Origin: Collinsella aerofaciens
Lineage (GTDB): Bacteria; Actinomycetota; Coriobacteriia; Coriobacteriales; Coriobacteriaceae
NCBI RefSeq assembly: GCF_015555045.1
Contig: NZ_JADNJQ010000001.1
Location: forward strand, 186,001-250,000
Reading direction: 5' to 3'
DNA: 64,000 nucleotides
Shown here: positions 6,653 through 14,965 of the stretch, piece by piece
How the letters are laid out: each line of letters begins with the position of its first letter
Numbering within the stretch: position 1 is the first letter of the stretch
The notes under the pieces: generated by a model
Databases searched by the model: none
Seen by the model: the letters and a program-made list of their open reading frames with translations, nothing else
Told to the model about the DNA's origin: nothing
Position numbers and translations under genes: made by a program

Positions 6653-9457
6653 CTATAGCGAAACAGCTCCGTTTTTCTTGATGCGGGCGAGTATGTTTTT
6701 GAGCTTGTTAAAGTCGAGCGGTTTGGACAGATGGGCGTTCATGCCGGCTTCGTGTGCCGCCTTGGCGTCCTCGGCAAAGGCATTGGCGGTGAGCGCGATG
6801 ATGGGGATATCGGCTGCATCGACCTTCTCGCTCAGACGAATCGCGCGGGTCGCCTCGTAGCCGTCCATGCCCGGCATCATGATGTCCATCAGAATCGCAT
6901 CGAAGCTGCCGGCGGGACGGCCAACGTATAGGTCGACCGCTTCGTTGCCATCGGCGGCGCGAGTTACGACAATGCCTTCGCTTTCGAGCAGCGCCTGGGC
7001 AATCTCGGCATTGAGCTCGTTATCTTCTGCCAAAAGAACGTTCATGCCGGCAAGCGAGCAGCTGTCTGCTTGCTCGTCCGCGCGTTCTCTTGCCTGAGGG
7101 TCTTTGTCGATATCGAGCGGAATCTGGACGTTGAACGTACTCCCCACGCCAACCTCACTCGAAATCTCAATCGTGCCGCCCATCAGTTCAATAAGCGACT
7201 TGACGATTGGCATGCCCATGCCGGTTCCTTGGAACTTGCTGCGCGCATCGTCACCTTCTTGGGCAAACGGCTCATAGATATGCTTTAAAAACTTGGGAGT
7301 CATACCAATGCCGGTATCCGAAACGCTAAAGCAAAAGAGCGCGCGCCCGTTATCGAGTGGCTTGGTCTTTGAGCTAAAGGTGACGGAGCCGCCGTGCTTG
7401 TTGTACTTAATGCTGTTGTCTAACAGGTTGATCATGATCTGTCGGATATGGGTGGGACTGCCGATCATGTATGGCCCCGCGGCGTACGGCAGACTATTGT
7501 CCTGCATTGTGATGCCGTTACTGGACGCGCGGAGCTTGCACAGCACCAGTGTATCGTCACAGAGCTCTTTGAGGTTAAAAGGCGTATGCTCCAGTGTTAG
7601 CTTGCGGTCTTCGATTTTGCCCATCTCGAGGATGTCGTTGATCAGCGAGAGCAGGTGATTGGCGGCAACGCGCGCCTTGGCACGGCTTTCGCGGGCGACC
7701 TGGATATCGCCTTCCTTCAATTCCTCGATCTCGATAAGGCCCAGGATACCGTTGAGCGGTGTACGGATGTCGTGGCTCATGCGCGTGAGGAATGCCGTCT
7801 TAGCGGCGTTGGCGGAATCGGCTTTTTTGCGCTCGGTTCGAGCGCGCACGAGTGCCCAGATGAGCAGGACGATGCCGACCGACAACATACCGATGAGGGC
7901 AGCTGCAACGGCGGCACGGTTGCGATAAAGGAATTGAAGCGTGTTGGATTCCTGGGCCGTGTACGACGTGGAGGAGTAATTGCTTGCGGAGAGCGATTCT
8001 CCGGCATTGATGATGCCCTTGTTGATGATTCCCAACAGCTCGGGTTTTCCGCGCGAAATCCAGCACGAGAGCTCACAGGTGTCAGGGAGCTCGGTCGTCT
8101 CGTAGCTTTCGAGATCATAACGGTCGCCGATGGTTTTTACACGTGAACTGGGAGCGACGATGCAGTGTGCCGTTCCCTTCCTGAGGGCGTCGAACGCTTC
8201 ATCGGCGGATTGGTATTCGGTCACGGTCGCTGTGGGGAACAGACTTTCAAGTACATTTTGGTTGATAAACGATGATTTGGTGCAGGCGATGTTCTGAAGG
8301 TCTTTGTTCAGGTTGCCGCCGGTGTGGATGGCGGTGAGGGACACGGTTCCCAACGATACCGACTGCACAACGCCAGATTGCTCGGCAAACCAGTAATCTC
8401 GGTATACCGGCAGCGCAGCGTCGATGCTTCCCTTTGACAGGGCCTTTGACATCATCTTGTAGCTATCAAAGGCGACGGTTTTGACCGTAATGCCAAATTT
8501 ATCGTGCAACGTCGTCGCAAGCGATGCGAGCGAGCCTTCCATTTTGCCGTCCTCGTCTTCGTTGCAGTAGGGGAGTTTGCCCGTAATGTAGCCAAGCGTG
8601 ATGGTGTTGTCATTTGCTTTGAGCCAGGAACGTTCGGGGCCGTTGAGCGATGATGAACCGCTGTTTTGGGCCGAGTAGTTAGATTTGACTTCGTCGATAT
8701 AGCGTGGGTTGACGCGGGCGATTGCCGACATGGCGGCATTGATGTCGTCCATCAGGTCGGGGCGGCTTTTGGGGACGGCAAAATAGTAATCACTCGAGCC
8801 AACGTAGAACATGGGGGAGGCATCGGGCGACGAAATGGTGTCGTTCATGATAACGGCATCGACTTCGTCGTTTGCGAGTGCGTCAAAGAGCATGGGTCCC
8901 CCGTCATACTCCCTGTATGTGCAGGTAATGCCTTCGTTGGCGAGCCACTGCTGGCCAACGAAGGTTTGCATAACGTCGGGGTTGTAGCCGATGGTAAGGC
9001 CTTGGAGCGCTTGGGGGTCACCCTTGGTCAGGTCGTCACGATCGGGCTTGGCGTAGATGTAGTAGCGCTCGGTGCCCTCGGGGTTCGAGGAAAAGAGCAG
9101 CTTTTGGGCGCGTTCCTCGGAATAGGAGATGTTGGGCATGAGGTCGATTTCGCCCGTCTCGAGCATGTCCATAAGCTCGGTGAAGGTGCCGGAGACGTAT
9201 TCGTACCGCCAGCCGGGCGTGTAGTACGACAGGGTCTGGAGGTACTCGTAACCCCATCCCGAGAGACGCTCGCCGGGGGTGCCGTTCTGGAAGCCCTCGT
9301 TGTTGACGAGCCAGCCGACGCGGACCGTTTTGACTTGCTGACTAGAGTCATCGGCAAAAGCCTGGACAGGCGCGATAGAACTTAGTACGGCAAGCGCGGC
9401 AAGCACAATGGCCAGAGCGCGATATATAACTGAACGAAGGACAGTGGCAGCTCTCAC
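6653..9457 (-). CDS. BvgS/EvgS-like hybrid histidine kinase with two fused solute-binding domains
   Basis: A 934-residue kinase, counted from the GTG at 9457; a TTG at 9463 is also possible, but AGGA is better spaced for the GTG. It has a signal segment at about 15-38, then two SBP_bac_3-type domains (about 45-270 and 285-500). TM is at about 523-547. The HisKA domain carries phosphoacceptor His562 (TRMSHDIRTPLNGILG); the HATPase domain has NLLDNSIKYN, DTGIGM and GTGMGMPIVKSL; the receiver has Asp858 (ILMDIMMPGMDG) and LSKP. Binding domains fused to a hybrid kinase follow the BvgS/EvgS plan, but without the HPt module. Its last ORF residues resemble the kinase at 3869-6061, so the two are probably paralogous outputs with different input layouts. 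Confidence 0.9.
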   Translation of the reverse strand: MRAATVLRSVIYRALAIVLAALAVLSSIAPVQAFADDSSQQVKTVRVGWLVNNEGFQNGTPGERLSGWGYEYLQTLSYYTPGWRYEYVSGTFTELMDMLETGEIDLMPNISYSEERAQKLLFSSNPEGTERYYIYAKPDRDDLTKGDPQALQGLTIGYNPDVMQTFVGQQWLANEGITCTYREYDGGPMLFDALANDEVDAVIMNDTISSPDASPMFYVGSSDYYFAVPKSRPDLMDDINAAMSAIARVNPRYIDEVKSNYSAQNSGSSSLNGPERSWLKANDNTITLGYITGKLPYCNEDEDGKMEGSLASLATTLHDKFGITVKTVAFDSYKMMSKALSKGSIDAALPVYRDYWFAEQSGVVQSVSLGTVSLTAIHTGGNLNKDLQNIACTKSSFINQNVLESLFPTATVTEYQSADEAFDALRKGTAHCIVAPSSRVKTIGDRYDLESYETTELPDTCELSCWISRGKPELLGIINKGIINAGESLSASNYSSTSYTAQESNTLQFLYRNRAAVAAALIGMLSVGIVLLIWALVRARTERKKADSANAAKTAFLTRMSHDIRTPLNGILGLIEIEELKEGDIQVARESRAKARVAANHLLSLINDILEMGKIEDRKLTLEHTPFNLKELCDDTLVLCKLRASSNGITMQDNSLPYAAGPYMIGSPTHIRQIMINLLDNSIKYNKHGGSVTFSSKTKPLDNGRALFCFSVSDTGIGMTPKFLKHIYEPFAQEGDDARSKFQGTGMGMPIVKSLIELMGGTIEISSEVGVGSTFNVQIPLDIDKDPQARERADEQADSCSLAGMNVLLAEDNELNAEIAQALLESEGIVVTRAADGNEAVDLYVGRPAGSFDAILMDIMMPGMDGYEATRAIRLSEKVDAADIPIIALTANAFAEDAKAAHEAGMNAHLSKPLDFNKLKNILARIKKNGAVSL

Positions 9458-9526
9458 ATGCAATCCTAACGAATCGAGACATTACCGCATAAGGATACCA
9501 GCTCAGCCCGCCCAGGCGGCAGCTGG

Positions 9527-9611
9527 TAGTCATTGGGGACGTTCTTAAACGACTAGTCATCGGGGACGTTCTTGTTTGACTAGTCATTTAAGAACGTCCC
9601 CAATGACTAGT
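9527..9611. repeat. Three-unit palindromic repeat array bounded by ACTAGT
   Basis: Three units of about 31-33 bases lie end to end and share the palindrome ACTAGT: 9527-9557 (+), 9552-9584 (+) and 9579-9611 (inverted). Each carries the core GGGGACGTTCTT. Units 1 and 3 can pair as a long hairpin with unit 2 in the loop. The array sits between the divergent starts of the hybrid kinase gene and the K+ channel gene. A two-unit relative is at 24093-24151. Confidence 0.85.
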
Positions 9612-9680
9612 TTCGTTTGCGGGGGAGGCGTGGGACAATACCGAGCGAACGTGATTGGGCGTCTGGGAAAAGGGGTCGCG

Positions 9681-10106
9681 ATGAACAAGTTGAGGACGCT
9701 TGCCGACGTGTTGCGCCAGGCTGGCTTTGCGCGCATCACGGGCCTGTTTCTTATCTTCTATCTGCTGTGCTCGACGGCCGTTTGGCTGTCCGAGCCCACG
9801 ACCCTCACGTTTGGCGATGGCCTGTGGTTTAGCTTTGAGACGGTCTCGACCATCGGCTTTGGTGACATTCCGGCCGAGACACCGGTTGCCCGCGCCATTA
9901 CCGTCATTCTGAGCGTCATCAGCATCTTCTACATCGCCATGCTCACGGGCGTGGCGGTGAACTACTGCAATACGCTTATCAAGATGCGTCAAAAGGACAC
10001 CATGGCACGCTTTATGGATGATCTGGAGCATTTGGAAGAGCTCGATCGCGACGAGCTTGCCGATCTTTCGCGTCGCGTGCGCGAGTATCGTCGACGCCAG
10101 CACTAA
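9681..10106 (+). CDS. Two-TM potassium channel (Ion_trans_2)
   Basis: A 141-residue membrane protein starting at the ATG behind AAAGGGG. TM1 is at about 17-37, the pore loop carries the filter-like sequence TIGFGD near residue 60, and TM2 is at about 68-92. This is the KcsA-like two-helix plan that would assemble as a tetramer. The C-terminal 45 residues are charged and probably cytoplasmic (HLEELDRDELADLSRRVREY). GFGD in place of GYGD occurs in K+-selective channels. No RCK (TrkA_N) ligand-binding domain is attached. A -10-like GACAAT lies at 9634-9639. Confidence 0.88.
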   Translation: MNKLRTLADVLRQAGFARITGLFLIFYLLCSTAVWLSEPTTLTFGDGLWFSFETVSTIGFGDIPAETPVARAITVILSVISIFYIAMLTGVAVNYCNTLIKMRQKDTMARFMDDLEHLEELDRDELADLSRRVREYRRRQH

Positions 10107-10141
10107 GACGAACGTCGTGCGCCACAACAGGGGGGGCAAAT

Positions 10142-10675
10142 ATGAACATCACCGTGTACCTGGGTGCCAGTGCCGGCTATGACCCAGCATTTCTGCCTGC
10201 GGTGCAAGAACTGGGTAGCTGGATTGGCTCCAACGGACACGCGCTGGTATACGGCGGATCCAAATCGGGCCTGATGGGCGCGCTCGCCGATAGCGTGCTC
10301 GATGCTGGCGGACACGTGACGGGTGTGGAGCCGAGTTTTTTTATCGAGGCCGAGTTTCAACATGACGGTATCGACGACCTCATCGTGACGAGCGATATGG
10401 CGGAGCGCAAGGCCAAGATGATTGAGCTCGGCGATGCGTTCATCGCCTTTCCCGGTGGGACGGGCACGCTCGAGGAGATTGCCGAGGTCATGTCCGCGGT
10501 GTCGTTGGGGCACCTGAGTGCTCCGTGCATTCTGTATAACCTGGACGGTTACTACAACGACCTCAAGGCGCTGCTCGGGCACATGATCGATAAGGGTTTA
10601 TCGAGCCCGCAGCGCCAGCAAGGCATTTACTTTGCCGACGATTTGCGCGAGATTGCCTCGATTATCAACGGATAA
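10142..10675 (+). CDS. LOG family protein (nucleoside 5'-monophosphate phosphoribohydrolase-like)
   Basis: A 177-residue Rossmann-fold protein of the LOG/TIGR00730 family. The nucleotide-binding start VYLGAS, YGGSKSGLMG and the diagnostic PGGTGTLEE are present. Characterised members cleave cytokinin riboside monophosphates or nucleoside monophosphates to free base and ribose 5-phosphate; the bacterial role is often unclear. A G-rich Shine-Dalgarno stretch precedes the ATG, 35 bases after the K+ channel gene, so the two may be co-transcribed. Confidence 0.88.
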   Translation: MNITVYLGASAGYDPAFLPAVQELGSWIGSNGHALVYGGSKSGLMGALADSVLDAGGHVTGVEPSFFIEAEFQHDGIDDLIVTSDMAERKAKMIELGDAFIAFPGGTGTLEEIAEVMSAVSLGHLSAPCILYNLDGYYNDLKALLGHMIDKGLSSPQRQQGIYFADDLREIASIING

Positions 10676-10755
10676 GTCTTGAGCCTGTCCCGCTATGACT
10701 CCCAATGGTGCCGTTTGCGGCGCAGACGGTTGGCTCGTTCGGGCAACGCTCGCTC

Positions 10756-10761
10756 TACAAT
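10756..10761 (+). promoter_or_regulatory. -10 box (TACAAT) for the ClC-type channel gene
   Basis: TACAAT 40 bases before the start codon, in the 125-base gap after the LOG gene. The -35 region has no clear TTGACA match. Confidence 0.4.
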
Positions 10762-10800
10762 AAAACATAACTATGTCGACTTTGACCGCGGGAGGACCCG

Positions 10801-12090
10801 ATGGATAACCTTGCCAAACCCACAAACCGCGCGCTGTTTTTACTTAGCGTTGCCGTGACCGGTGCGTTCGCAGGTGCCGCGGTCTGGCTGTTCTTTTTTG
10901 CGATGGAGCACGGTATCGACTATCTATGGACCGAGATTCCGCACGCGCTGGGCGTCGCTTCGCCCGAGCTTGCCAGCGGCCCGTTTGGCTTTTTGCCGTA
11001 CCCGTTTTTCGTCTGCCTGCTGGGCGGTCTGTTAATCGGTCTGTACGAAAAGATGACAGGCACCAAGACCGATGACCTCAACCAGGTGATGGCTAAGGTT
11101 AAGCAAGACGGGCGCTACCCGTACGACAACCTGGGCAAGCTTTCGCTCGCGGCATTGCTGCCGCTGCTGTTTGGCGGAAGCATTGGACCGGAGGCCGGCC
11201 TGACCGGTGTTATCGCGGGTCTGTGCAGCTGGGTCGGCGACCGTATGCGTCGCTTTGGCGCCGAGTTTAGGGAGCTCACGCTGCTGGGTACCCAGGCTGC
11301 CCTGACGGCGCTCTTTACCGCGCCCGTCTTTGGCTTTGTGGCGCCGCTTGCCGGTAGTGCCGACGGCGACGAGGGCTCCGCGTCCGGCGAGATCACCATC
11401 AAGCTGCCCAAGGCGCAAAAGACGGTGGTCTACGGTATTGCGATTGCCGGCGGTCTGGGTACCTACCTGCTGCTTGGCCAGCTTGTGGGCGGCGGCATGG
11501 GCATGCCCAGGTTCGACGCCGCCGAGGTAGGCAATCTGGAGCTTACCTGGCTCATTCCTCTGTCGCTGATCGGAACAATCTGCGGCTGGCTGTACTTTGT
11601 CTCTGAGCACGCGAGCGAAGCGCTTGCCCATGCCATAGGGGAGTGTCCTGTCGTCAAGGCCATGCTAGCCGGTTTGGCGCTCGCCATCTGCGGCACGGTC
11701 CTGCCCTACACCATGTTTGCCGGCGAGACCCAGGCCGACGTGCTCATGGAAACCTATCTGACCATTCCCGCCGGCGTACTTATTGCGACCGGTCTTGTTA
11801 AGGCCATGCTGACGCCTGCCCTCATCAACCTTGGTTGGCGCGGCGGCCACTTCTTCCCGGTTATCTTCTCGGGCGTAAGCCTGGGCTATGGCCTTGCCAT
11901 CCTCACCGGCGCAGATCCGGTCTTTTGCGTCGCCGTCTGCACGGCATCGACGATGGGTGCGGTCATGCGTCAGCCGGTCATGGTCGTGGGCCTGCTGCTC
12001 ATGTGCTTCCCACTCAAGGGTATCGTCTGCATGATCATCGCCGCCGTTATCGCCGCCGGTATTCCACTGCCCAAGCCGCTGCGCAAGTAG
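10801..12090 (+). CDS. ClC-family ion channel/antiporter, divergent branch
   Basis: A 429-residue polytopic protein of about 10-12 hydrophobic helices with ClC signatures: GGSIGPEAG near residue 125 (the anion-path loop), a GXFXP-like GGHFFP near 348, and STMGAVMRQP near 385. The first loop reads G-S-I-G-P-E rather than G-K/R-E-G-P. This suggests the poorly characterised ClC branch that includes YfeO-like proteins rather than classic EriC. The ion carried cannot be read. The start follows GGGAGG and a TACAAT promoter. Confidence 0.82.
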   Translation: MDNLAKPTNRALFLLSVAVTGAFAGAAVWLFFFAMEHGIDYLWTEIPHALGVASPELASGPFGFLPYPFFVCLLGGLLIGLYEKMTGTKTDDLNQVMAKVKQDGRYPYDNLGKLSLAALLPLLFGGSIGPEAGLTGVIAGLCSWVGDRMRRFGAEFRELTLLGTQAALTALFTAPVFGFVAPLAGSADGDEGSASGEITIKLPKAQKTVVYGIAIAGGLGTYLLLGQLVGGGMGMPRFDAAEVGNLELTWLIPLSLIGTICGWLYFVSEHASEALAHAIGECPVVKAMLAGLALAICGTVLPYTMFAGETQADVLMETYLTIPAGVLIATGLVKAMLTPALINLGWRGGHFFPVIFSGVSLGYGLAILTGADPVFCVAVCTASTMGAVMRQPVMVVGLLLMCFPLKGIVCMIIAAVIAAGIPLPKPLRK

Positions 12091-12127
12091 CGCGGTTAAT
12101 CGTGAGTCAACTCCAGAGGGGTACGAG

Positions 12128-12919
12128 ATGATCCTGTACTTTAGCGCGACGGGGAACAGCGAACATGTGGCGCGTCGCATTGCGGCGGCGACGGACGACA
12201 GGGTTATGTCGATTGAGCGTTTTGATGCCGAGGCCTTTCGCCTTGCCTTGGCGGAAGGTCCCTGCCAACTGGGATTTGTTGCTCCGGTGTATGCCTGGGG
12301 TCTGCCGACGCCGATGATCGAGTTTTTGAAGACTGCCGACCTGTCGGATGGCGCCGATGCGAACGGTGGCAAGCAGCCCTATACGTTCTATGTTTCGACG
12401 TACGGTTCGACGACCGGCCAATCGGCCAAGTTTGCCCGCGATCTGCTACACGAGCGTAGGCTCGAGTTAGATGCGGCGATGAGCGTCAAGATGCCCGATA
12501 CCTGGACGCCTGTTTTCGACCTGTCTGACCCTCAAAAGGTTGAGGGTATCAATAGAGCTGCCGAGGCGCAGATTGATGCCGTGATCGAGGCGGTGCGGGC
12601 ACGCCGCACGGGCAACATGATGCGCCATCGCGTGCCTTTGTTTGCATCGTGCGCGTATCACGCAATTGGGCTGCCGCGCATGCAACAGACGAGCAAGTTT
12701 GCCGTCGATGCCGATCGCTGCATCGGCTGCGGTCTGTGTGCCAAGCGCTGCCCCATGGCGGCGATTGAGATGCGCGACGGCCTTCCCGTCTGGACAAAGC
12801 CGGAGTGCGCCGCCTGCCTTCGTTGCCTGCACTGTTGTCCCAAATTTGCCATCTCGCACGGTAAGCGCACGGCATCCCACGGTCAGTACAGGCATCCCAA
12901 ACCAGGTGTGAGGATGTAG
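12128..12919 (+). CDS. EFR1-type flavodoxin-ferredoxin fusion
   Basis: A 263-residue protein. It starts with a flavodoxin-like domain (ILYFSATGNSEHVARRI, APVYAWGLPTPMIEFL; about 1-165) and ends with two [4Fe-4S] motifs: CIGCGLCAKRCP (about 198-209) and CAACLRCLHCCP (about 225-236). This layout defines the EFR1 family of anaerobes, thought to carry electrons between FMN and iron-sulfur centres. The partner enzyme is unknown. AGAGGGG precedes the ATG, 37 bases after the ClC gene. Confidence 0.88.
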   Translation: MILYFSATGNSEHVARRIAAATDDRVMSIERFDAEAFRLALAEGPCQLGFVAPVYAWGLPTPMIEFLKTADLSDGADANGGKQPYTFYVSTYGSTTGQSAKFARDLLHERRLELDAAMSVKMPDTWTPVFDLSDPQKVEGINRAAEAQIDAVIEAVRARRTGNMMRHRVPLFASCAYHAIGLPRMQQTSKFAVDADRCIGCGLCAKRCPMAAIEMRDGLPVWTKPECAACLRCLHCCPKFAISHGKRTASHGQYRHPKPGVRM

Positions 12920-12934
12920 CGGCTGCTGGCCGCG

Positions 12935-13810
12935 CTACTTCCAAACTGCGAGCGCTGCAGTGCCCAGGACGATGAGGGCGAGACCGATGGCGCTGCGTCG
13001 TGAGAGTTTTTCGTTGAATGCCAGGCGCGCAAATAGTACCGATACGACAATCGATAGTTTGTCGATCTGCACCACGACGCTTACCTGGCCTGTGGCGATG
13101 GCGTAGTAATAGAGCAGCCACGATGCTCCGGTCGCGATGCCCGATGTTGCGAGAAATGTGAGCTCGCGCCGGTCAGCGTGCGCGACCTGATCCAGTTTTC
13201 CCTTGGCTGCCACGATCGCCCATGCCATAACCAGTACCACACAGGTACGGATTGCCGTGGCCAGGTTGGATTCGACGCCTTCGATGCCAGCCTTGGCAAG
13301 GATGGACGTGAGCGCCGCGAACACGGCGGCGCCGAGGGCGTAAGCGAGCCAGGTCCGGTCTTGCTGCTGCTCGGGTCCGGCAGACTGCTTCTTCTCGATC
13401 ATTAAAAACGTGCCGAGGGTGATGACAGCGGTTCCCACGAGCTTAACCGCAAGGTTGCCCGTCTCGCCAAAAAGCACGATGGCGATCAGTGCGGCGAGTA
13501 CGGTGCTCATCTTGTCGACCGGTACGACCTTATTGACGTCTCCGATGCCCAACGCCTTAAAGTAACAGATCCACGAAGCACCGGTAGCGAGTCCCGAGAG
13601 GACGAGAAAGAGCCAAGATCTGGGTTCGATGCTGCCGATGGTTCCAATGGATCCAGAAATGCCCGCCATTGCCCAGGCGAAAACGAGCACCACGCAGGTG
13701 CGAATGGCCGTCGCGATATCGGAGTCAGTCTGCTTGATGCCGCATTTGGCCAGGACAGATGTGACGCCGGCAAAGAAAGCTGACACAAATGCTGCTGCGA
13801 CCCACGACAC
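12935..13810 (-). CDS. EamA/DMT-family transporter
   Basis: A 291-residue membrane protein with 10 predicted helices built from an internal duplication. The two halves share nearly the same phrase, (S)xLAK(C/A)GI followed by ATAIRTCVVL, at about 18-42 and 168-192. This is the EamA repeat of drug/metabolite exporters. It begins at a GTG behind GGGGAGG and is convergent with the EFR1 gene, with only 15 bases between stops. The substrate is unknown. Confidence 0.87.
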   Translation of the reverse strand: MSWVAAAFVSAFFAGVTSVLAKCGIKQTDSDIATAIRTCVVLVFAWAMAGISGSIGTIGSIEPRSWLFLVLSGLATGASWICYFKALGIGDVNKVVPVDKMSTVLAALIAIVLFGETGNLAVKLVGTAVITLGTFLMIEKKQSAGPEQQQDRTWLAYALGAAVFAALTSILAKAGIEGVESNLATAIRTCVVLVMAWAIVAAKGKLDQVAHADRRELTFLATSGIATGASWLLYYYAIATGQVSVVVQIDKLSIVVSVLFARLAFNEKLSRRSAIGLALIVLGTAALAVWK

Positions 13811-13948
13811 GGGTGAAATGCCTCCCCAAAGAACGACCGCGCCAGATTTACGGCGCTCGTCCGATGATACCGTCCCGCCATGAAGCTTTGATATCGCTGT
13901 GGTGAGACAGGGGCCATAGTTCGAGAGGGCATTTGGTTAAGGCTCGAA

Positions 13949-14131
13949 TCGAAGGTGAATGGTTTTCCGCGAAGTGAACGAGTAAATCTGGACCCCTGGA
14001 ACATGCACACTTTTTTCGAACAAAACTGCAGGATTCTTAGACAAAACCGCAGGAATTGAGTCCTTAAAAATGTCGATGCTACAGGGCGCTGTTTTTACTC
14101 GTTCACTTCTCGGAAAAGTATTCACCTTCGA
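13949..14131. repeat. MITE-like element: 38-base inverted arms around a 107-base core
   Basis: The gene-free stretch 13811-14266 (456 bases) contains two 38-base arms, 13949-13986 and 14094-14131. They are inverted copies with about four differences; each starts TCGAAGGTGAAT and ends GAAGTGAACGAGTAAA in its own orientation. The core holds two imperfect direct copies of ACAAAAC(T/C)GCAGGA. No open frame of note is inside. The rest of the stretch holds the DMT gene promoter and the end of the ABC operon. The element could be a non-autonomous mobile element or a structured RNA. Confidence 0.65.
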
Positions 14132-14266
14132 TATGCTGACGGTGTCTTTTTGGTTGCCAAGAACTAGACGGCCTGCTGTGAGGGGCGGTGGTGACGCTAT
14201 GCCGCCTTGTTTCATTGAAAAAAAACGCGGGGTACCACCTACCACCTAAGCTTTTTTAGCTGTCGT

Positions 14267-14965
14267 TTACAGATCGCGTACTCGATAAACCTTGGTGCTG
14301 ACAGCGCAGCTGATTGCACATAGTGCGAGCGCCAGTACTGCAGTTCCTGCACACAGACAGCCAAGGACGGTGGGATCGGGATTCGCCCCGGCAATCGACA
14401 TGAGCCAGTTGCTGATGGGGTTGGAGGAGCTCAACGCGGCAATGGCAAGGCACCAGAGCAGGGCAAACAGGCCGACGGATAGGCGCAGCGCCTCCATGTG
14501 TCCAAAGCGAAAGAACAGCGGCTGCGCCAAGAACACCATCATGAGGGAGATGAGCATCGAGGCTGCCGAGGCTATTGCGATCTCAAAGACGGTTTGTCCT
14601 GTCGAAGGAATGCCCGTGCCGTTGAAGAGCGGGATGGCGACGATACTCAAAAGCGTAGCTGCACATGCCATGACGGCGGAGAAGACAATAACACTCAGGT
14701 AGCGTGCGCAGATGATGTCTTTGCGCGAGAAGGGCAGCGTTGCCCGGTAGCGCTCCCAACCGTTTTGATTGTCGAAACCGGCCAGTGAGTTCATGACTAT
14801 GATGGGCGACATGGCGCTGACGGCGCAGGCGCCGGCGCTCATACCGGAATCGCCATCCGACGCGTTGGCGAGCGTCAGCACAACGAAGATGAACAAGCCG
14901 ACGCCCGCAATACTCGGGATAAGCGAGCGAGCGATGGCGAGCTCGGACATAAAGGCGCGTTTCAT
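14267..14965 (-). CDS. ABC transporter permease (ABC-2 type)
   Basis: A 232-residue membrane protein with about six hydrophobic helices and the loop NGWERYRATLPFSRKDI near residue 70, typical of small ABC-2 permeases paired with YtrA-regulated ATPases. Its start overlaps the ATPase stop by 4 bases (14962-14965), so the two are translationally coupled and should form one exporter. The substrate is unknown; related systems act in cell-envelope stress or peptide antibiotic response. Confidence 0.85.
   Translation of the reverse strand: MKRAFMSELAIARSLIPSIAGVGLFIFVVLTLANASDGDSGMSAGACAVSAMSPIIVMNSLAGFDNQNGWERYRATLPFSRKDIICARYLSVIVFSAVMACAATLLSIVAIPLFNGTGIPSTGQTVFEIAIASAASMLISLMMVFLAQPLFFRFGHMEALRLSVGLFALLWCLAIAALSSSNPISNWLMSIAGANPDPTVLGCLCAGTAVLALALCAISCAVSTKVYRVRDL

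Noticed and set aside
9527-9611. CRISPR-like short repeats
   Set aside because: Units overlap by their ACTAGT ends, one is inverted, and there are no unique spacers or cas genes.
10676-10800. Fluoride riboswitch ahead of the ClC-type gene
   Set aside because: ClC genes of the fluoride branch often have one, but no crcB-motif core could be found here and the channel motif is not of that branch.
13937-14245. 102-codon minus-strand frame in the gene-free stretch
   Set aside because: It runs through both arms of the inverted element, has no ribosome binding site and no recognisable domain.
14230-14255. T-box-like AGGTGGTACCCCGCG on the minus strand
   Set aside because: It resembles the T-box antiterminator sequence, but it lies 20 bases after the ABC permease stop with no room for a T-box specifier stem upstream, and a T run follows directly. 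More likely the operon's 3' end.
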